DNA from: Pseudomonadota bacterium
GTDB taxonomy: Bacteria > Pseudomonadota > Gammaproteobacteria > Burkholderiales > SG8-39
Length of the DNA stretch: 64,000 nucleotides
Reading direction: 5' to 3'
Assembly: GCA_027624175.1 (NCBI GenBank)
Contig: JAQBXT010000001.1
Coordinates: 1-64,000 of the forward strand
Part shown: positions 60,259 to 64,000 of the stretch, piece by piece
Numbering within the stretch: position 1 is the stretch's first letter
Layout of the letters: each line of letters starts with the position of its first letter
Position numbers and translations under genes: made by a program
Notes under the pieces: generated by a model
The model's database searches: none
What the model was told of the DNA's origin: nothing
What the model saw: the letters and a program-made list of their open reading frames with translations, nothing else

Positions 60259-62714
60259 GCACGGAGAACAAGCGCTTCAACGTGATTGGCAAGGCGCGCC
60301 GGCGCGTCGACGGGCGCGCCAAGGCGCTGGGGCAGTTGCGCTTCGCCGATGACCTCGTGCTGCCGCGCATGCTCCACTGCAAGATGCTGCGTTCGTCGCT
60401 GCCGCACGCGGTCATCGAATCGATCGACGTGACCCGCGCCGAACAGCATCCGGGCGTGCACCTCGTACTTACGGGCAAGGATTTTCCGATTCCCTTCGGC
60501 ATCATGCCGGTGTCTCTGGACGAATATGCACTGGCACCCGAGCGCGTACGCTATGTCGGCGATCCGGTCGCCGCGGTGATTGCCGGGGACGAGCACACCG
60601 CGAACGAGGCGCTGGATCTGATCGAAGTGAAATACCGTCCGTTGCCGACCATCGCCACGCCCGAAGAAGCGCTGGCGCATCCCGAGCCGCGGATCCACGA
60701 CTATGGCGAGCAGGGCAATATCCACCGCAACCTGGCCTACGAGTTCGGCGACGTGGAGGAGGCACTCGCCAAGTCCGAGCACGTGTTCGAGGACACCTTC
60801 TTCTTCCAGGGCAACACGCACCTGGCGATGGAGCAGCAGGCCGCGCTCGCCACGGTCGAGGGCGACGGCAAGCTGCTGCTCTCGACGAGCACGCAGAACC
60901 CCCACTACCTGCATCGCCAACTCTCGCGCGTGCTGCAGATGCCGGCCTCGCATATCCGCGTCATCGCCACGCCCAACGGCGGCGGCTTCGGCGGCAAGTG
61001 CGATCCGGCCAACCACGAAATCGTGGTCTCCAAGGCGGCGCTGCTGCTGGGCCGCCCGGTGAAGATCTGCCTGACGCGCGAGGAGGTGTTCTATCAGCAC
61101 CGCGGCCGGCATCCGGTGCTGATGAAATTCCGCACCGGCGTCACCAAGGACGGCAAGCTGACGGCGATGCACCTGCAGACGCTGCTCGACGGCGGCGGCT
61201 ACGGCTCGCACGGCCCGGCGAGCACCTTCTACACCGGCGTGCTGACGCCGGTCACCTACGAGCTGCCGCGGTTCAAGTTCGAGGCGTGCCGCACCTTCAC
61301 CAACAAGCCGCCCTGCGGCCCCAAGCGCGGCCATGGCACGCCGCAGCCGCGCTTCGGGCAGGAAGTGCAGCTGGACAAGATCGCCGAGAAGCTCGGGCTC
61401 GATCCGGCCGACATGCGGCTCAACATGGTCACCAAGCGCGATTCGCTCACCGCGAGCTGGCTGCGCATCGGCTCCACCGGCCTCGCCGAGTGCATCCGCA
61501 CCGTGGTCGAGCGCTCGGGCTGGAAGCAAAAGCACCGCAAGCTTCCCCTGGGGCGCGGCGTCGGCATCGCCTGCAGCGCCTACATGTGCGGCGCCGGCGT
61601 GTCGATCTACTGGAACAAGATGCCGCACACGGGCGTGCAGCTGCTGCTCGATCGCAGCGGCCAGGTCACGGTGTTTTGCGGGGCGACCGAACTGGGGCAG
61701 GGCTCCGATGACGTGCTCGCGACCATCGTCGCCGAGGTGCTCGGCATCGACACCGGCCTGGTGCGCTGCGTCACCGGCGATACCGGCATCACGCCCATCG
61801 ACCTCGGTTCGTACTCGAGCCGCGTGACCGTGATGATGGGCAACGCCGCGCTGCAGGCCGCAGGCCGCGTGCGCGAGAGCATCGCCGCAGCCGCGTCCGA
61901 ATCGCTTGGGGTTGCGCCGGATCGCGTCGTGTTCTCGCAAGGGCGGGTGTTCGCTGCCGAAGATCCGGACAAAGGCATGAGCTTTACCGAGGCGATCGCG
62001 CTGGCCGAGGCGAAATTCGGCACCCTCTCCACGGTCGGCTCGTATTCGCCGCCCAGGGCACCGGGCCGATACAAGGGCGCGGGCGTCGGACCTTCGCCCG
62101 CCTACAGCTTCTCCGCCTGCGTGGTGGAAACTGAAGTCGACCCCGAAACCGGCTGGATCACGGTGCCGAAGATCTGGATCGCGCACGACATCGGCCGCAC
62201 GCTCAACCCGGTGCTCGCGCGCGGGCAAGTGATCGGCGGCGTGTACATGGGGCTGGGCGAGGCGCTGATGGAAGAGCAGGTATTCCGGCGCCTGCCGCCC
62301 AAGCTCTCCGGCGCGCTGGTGCACCGCATTCCGTCCCTGCTCGAGTACAAGAGCCTCACCGCCCTCGACATGCCCGAGGTGGACGTGACGCTGATCGAGG
62401 AGCCCGATGCGAACGGCCCGTTCGGAGCGAAGGAAGCCGGGCAGGGGCCGCTGCTGCCCGTGATGCCGGCGGTGGCGAACGCGATCTACGACGCGGTGGG
62501 CGTGCGCATCGACGAAGTGCCCATCACGCCGGACAAGGTGCTCAGAGCGCTCGAGCTGAAGGCGCAGGGCAAGACCCCGCGCGTGGGGCCGGAGAATTTT
62601 CCGCAGGTGCCTTATCCCGCGCCCATCCGTGTGCTGCCGCCCTGGGAGGGCGGCGACGGGGACGAGCTCAAGTCGCCCGCAGGTGAACCCTGGCGCAAGA
62701 AGGTGGCGGCATGA
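60255..62714 (+). CDS. hcrA: 4-hydroxybenzoyl-CoA reductase-type alpha subunit (molybdopterin)
   Basis: This 819-residue molybdenum subunit has FNVIGKARRRVDGRAKALGQLRFADDL at its N-terminus, Mo-cofactor loops GGGFGGKCDPANHEIVVSKAALL and CGPKRGHGTPQPRFGQEV (the KPPCGPKRGHG block is shared with HcrA), GATELGQGSDDV and GAKEAGQGPLLPV. At residue 730, where xanthine oxidase relatives carry the catalytic Glu (GxGE), this protein has Gln (CAG codon). In anaerobes HcrA removes the para-hydroxyl of 4-hydroxybenzoyl-CoA to give benzoyl-CoA. Context and sequence point to the same type, but the exact substrate is open. Confidence 0.88.
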
Positions 62715-63715
62715 TGCGGCTGCCGTGGTTCGAGTTTCGCGCGCCGCGCTCGATCGCGGAGGCGGCCAGGATCCTCGCGGACGAGGGCCCGCAGGCGATG
62801 CTGATCGCCGGCGGCACCGACCTGATCCCGAACATGAAGCGCCGTCATCAGTCGCCCAGGACGCTGGTGTCGCTGCGCGGCGTGCGCGAGCTGAGAAAGT
62901 CGAACGGCACGCTCGGCGCGGGGCTCACGCTTTCCGATCTGGTGAACGACGGCGCGATCCGCGAACGATACCGCGGCCTGTGGCAGGCGGCCGCGCAGGT
63001 GGCCACCGCGCACCTGCGCAACATGGGCACGCTCGGCGGCAATCTGTGTCTGGATACGCGCTGCACCTACTACAACCAGAACCATGAGTGGCGCAAGGCC
63101 ATCGATTTCTGCCTGAAGAAGGACGGCGACGTCTGCTGGGTGGCCACCGCGAGCAAGCGCTGCGTGGCGGTGTCCTCGACCGACACCGCGCCCGCACTTA
63201 TCGCGCTCGACGCAAAGGTGAAGCTCGTCTCGACACAGGGCGAGCGCGAGGTGCCGCTGGTCGCGCTGTACAACAACGACGGCATCGACTACCTGACGCG
63301 CCGCGCGGACGAAATCCTCACCGGGGTCAGCGTGCCGCTGGGCTGGAGCAGCTGCTACTGGAAGCTGCGCCGGCGCGGCGCCTTCGATTTTCCGGTGCTG
63401 GGGGTGGCCGCTGCTGTGAAGCTGGCGAAAGACGGAACAGTCGAGGAGGCCCGGATTGCACTCGGCGCGGCGGCTTCGCGGCCGTTCCTCGTCGACAAGG
63501 CAGGCGAGTTCCTCAAGGGAAAGAAACTCACGGACGAGGCCATCGCGGAGGCGGGCGCGCTCGTCGCTTCACGGGCCAAACCGATGGACAACACCGACCT
63601 TGATCTCTACTGGAGGAAGGACGTGGCGTCGCATTTCGCGGCCTACGCGCTGCGCGAAGTGCGCGGGGACGACATGCGCGAGGCGCGCCTGCGCATTGCC
63701 CGGCAGGTGCTGTAA
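62711..63715 (+). CDS. hcrB: 4-hydroxybenzoyl-CoA reductase-type beta subunit (FAD and [4Fe-4S])
   Basis: This 334-residue FAD subunit has the flavin motifs LIAGGTDLIPNMK and TAHLRNMGTLGGNLCLDTRC. A roughly 40-residue insertion carries cysteines at 118, 134, 142 and 151 (RCTYYNQ, DFCLKK, DVCWVA, KRCVAV). The 16-8-9 spacing is, as I recall it, that of the extra [4Fe-4S] cluster unique to 4-hydroxybenzoyl-CoA reductase, which marks this trio as Hcr-like rather than a generic CO dehydrogenase relative. The gene is coupled to hcrA by an ATGA overlap. Confidence 0.9.
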   Translation: MMRLPWFEFRAPRSIAEAARILADEGPQAMLIAGGTDLIPNMKRRHQSPRTLVSLRGVRELRKSNGTLGAGLTLSDLVNDGAIRERYRGLWQAAAQVATAHLRNMGTLGGNLCLDTRCTYYNQNHEWRKAIDFCLKKDGDVCWVATASKRCVAVSSTDTAPALIALDAKVKLVSTQGEREVPLVALYNNDGIDYLTRRADEILTGVSVPLGWSSCYWKLRRRGAFDFPVLGVAAAVKLAKDGTVEEARIALGAAASRPFLVDKAGEFLKGKKLTDEAIAEAGALVASRAKPMDNTDLDLYWRKDVASHFAAYALREVRGDDMREARLRIARQVL

Positions 63716-63726
63716 CATTCCACGCT

Positions 63727-64000
63727 ATGCAGGTTCACCCCATCGCCGTGGCGCTGGGCGCGGAGATCCACGGCGTGGATCTCTCGCGGCCGCTCGAATT
63801 CGCCACCGTCACGCAGATCCGCGCTGCCCTGCTGGAGCACCTGGTCATTTTCTTCCGCGACCAGTCGCTCACTTCGGCGCAGCAGCTCACGTTCGCGCGT
63901 GCCTTCGGCGAGCCGATGGAGTACCCGCAACTCAAAGGGCTGCCCGACTCCCCGTTCATCACCCCGGTAGTGAAACTCGAGCATGAACGCGTGAATTTCG
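63727..64000 (+). CDS. TauD/TfdA family dioxygenase (partial, runs off the window)
   Basis: The first 91 residues of a 2-oxoglutarate-dependent dioxygenase of the TauD/TfdA family are visible: VHPIAVALGAEIHGVDLSRPLEF, then LLEHLVIFFRDQSLTSAQQLTFARAFGEPMEYPQLKG, the standard N-terminal blocks. The HxD iron-binding motif normally follows just beyond the window edge. It begins 11 bases after hcrB and may be the next gene of that operon. The substrate is unknown. Confidence 0.88.
   Translation, partial: MQVHPIAVALGAEIHGVDLSRPLEFATVTQIRAALLEHLVIFFRDQSLTSAQQLTFARAFGEPMEYPQLKGLPDSPFITPVVKLEHERVNF

Overview
The window looks like a chromosomal segment of a high-GC betaproteobacterium, most likely Burkholderiales-like. 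The main reasons are the complete iscRSUA-hscBA-fdx-iscX operon preceded by suhB, trmJ and cysE, the yciB-bolA-ppiC group, a box benzoyl-CoA pathway with a BoxR/BzdR-type regulator, and many CoA-thioester, ABC-transport and SDR genes. Genes are densely packed with ATGA, GTGA and TTGA overlaps. I see no rRNA, tRNA or CRISPR array. Functions are assigned by recognising motifs and family resemblance; no database search was run.

Region by region: (1) 0-10 kb is a catabolic patchwork: NMT1-like protein, PhyH dioxygenase, DUF3237 protein, three SDRs, a BKACE enzyme and an orphan molybdopterin hydroxylase. It carries clear decay: an amidohydrolase head joined out of frame to the tail of a berberine-bridge-type oxidase, and an HxlR regulator frameshifted near its start. 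(2) 10-18 kb is a nitrile/amide operon: livJHMGF-type transporter with a terminator after the binding protein, formamidase/acetamidase, a three-gene cobalt nitrile hydratase whose beta subunit is split exactly at a 21-bp inverted repeat, and an Old Yellow Enzyme. (3) 18-21.6 kb is a TetR-controlled ABC-2 export operon. (4) 21.6-25.4 kb is a foreign remnant: the tail of a type I restriction operon cut by an IS21-family element that itself lost its right half. (5) 25.4-35.5 kb is mostly housekeeping (rtcB, fdxA, BamE-like lipoprotein, acyl-CoA synthetase, tatD, mutS) plus a Baeyer-Villiger monooxygenase and a repeat-containing secreted protein.

(6) 35.5-45.9 kb holds suhB, trmJ, cysE, the isc operon with a visible IscR type-1-like site on its promoter, msrA, ppiC, bolA and yciB, with a frameshifted gene at the end of the isc operon. 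(7) 45.9-49.7 kb has a frameshifted membrane protein, several small enzymes, a DMT transporter, and a REP/RAYT locus: a REP-associated tyrosine transposase flanked by GGTGGGCC/GGCCCACC hairpins. The same hairpin lies between iscS and iscU. (8) 49.7-64 kb is an aromatic acyl-CoA island: boxB-boxC-boxR divergent from a flavodoxin and benzoate-CoA ligase, then a salicyloyl-CoA-hydroxylase-like FAD monooxygenase, a TetR regulator and a complete 4-hydroxybenzoyl-CoA-reductase-type trio (hcrC, hcrA, hcrB), ending in a truncated TauD-like gene.

The island suggests this route: aromatic acids are activated to CoA thioesters, ring hydroxyls are removed or rearranged by the Hcr-type enzyme, and benzoyl-CoA is opened aerobically by BoxBC. 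boxA is absent beside boxB, where the RAYT and hairpins sit instead. The observations most worth follow-up are the repeat-split nitrile hydratase, the REP/RAYT family and its copy inside the isc operon, the Hcr trio with Gln in place of the usual catalytic Glu, the shared divergent box promoter, and the repeated -10-next-to-ATG starts that point to leaderless transcripts.
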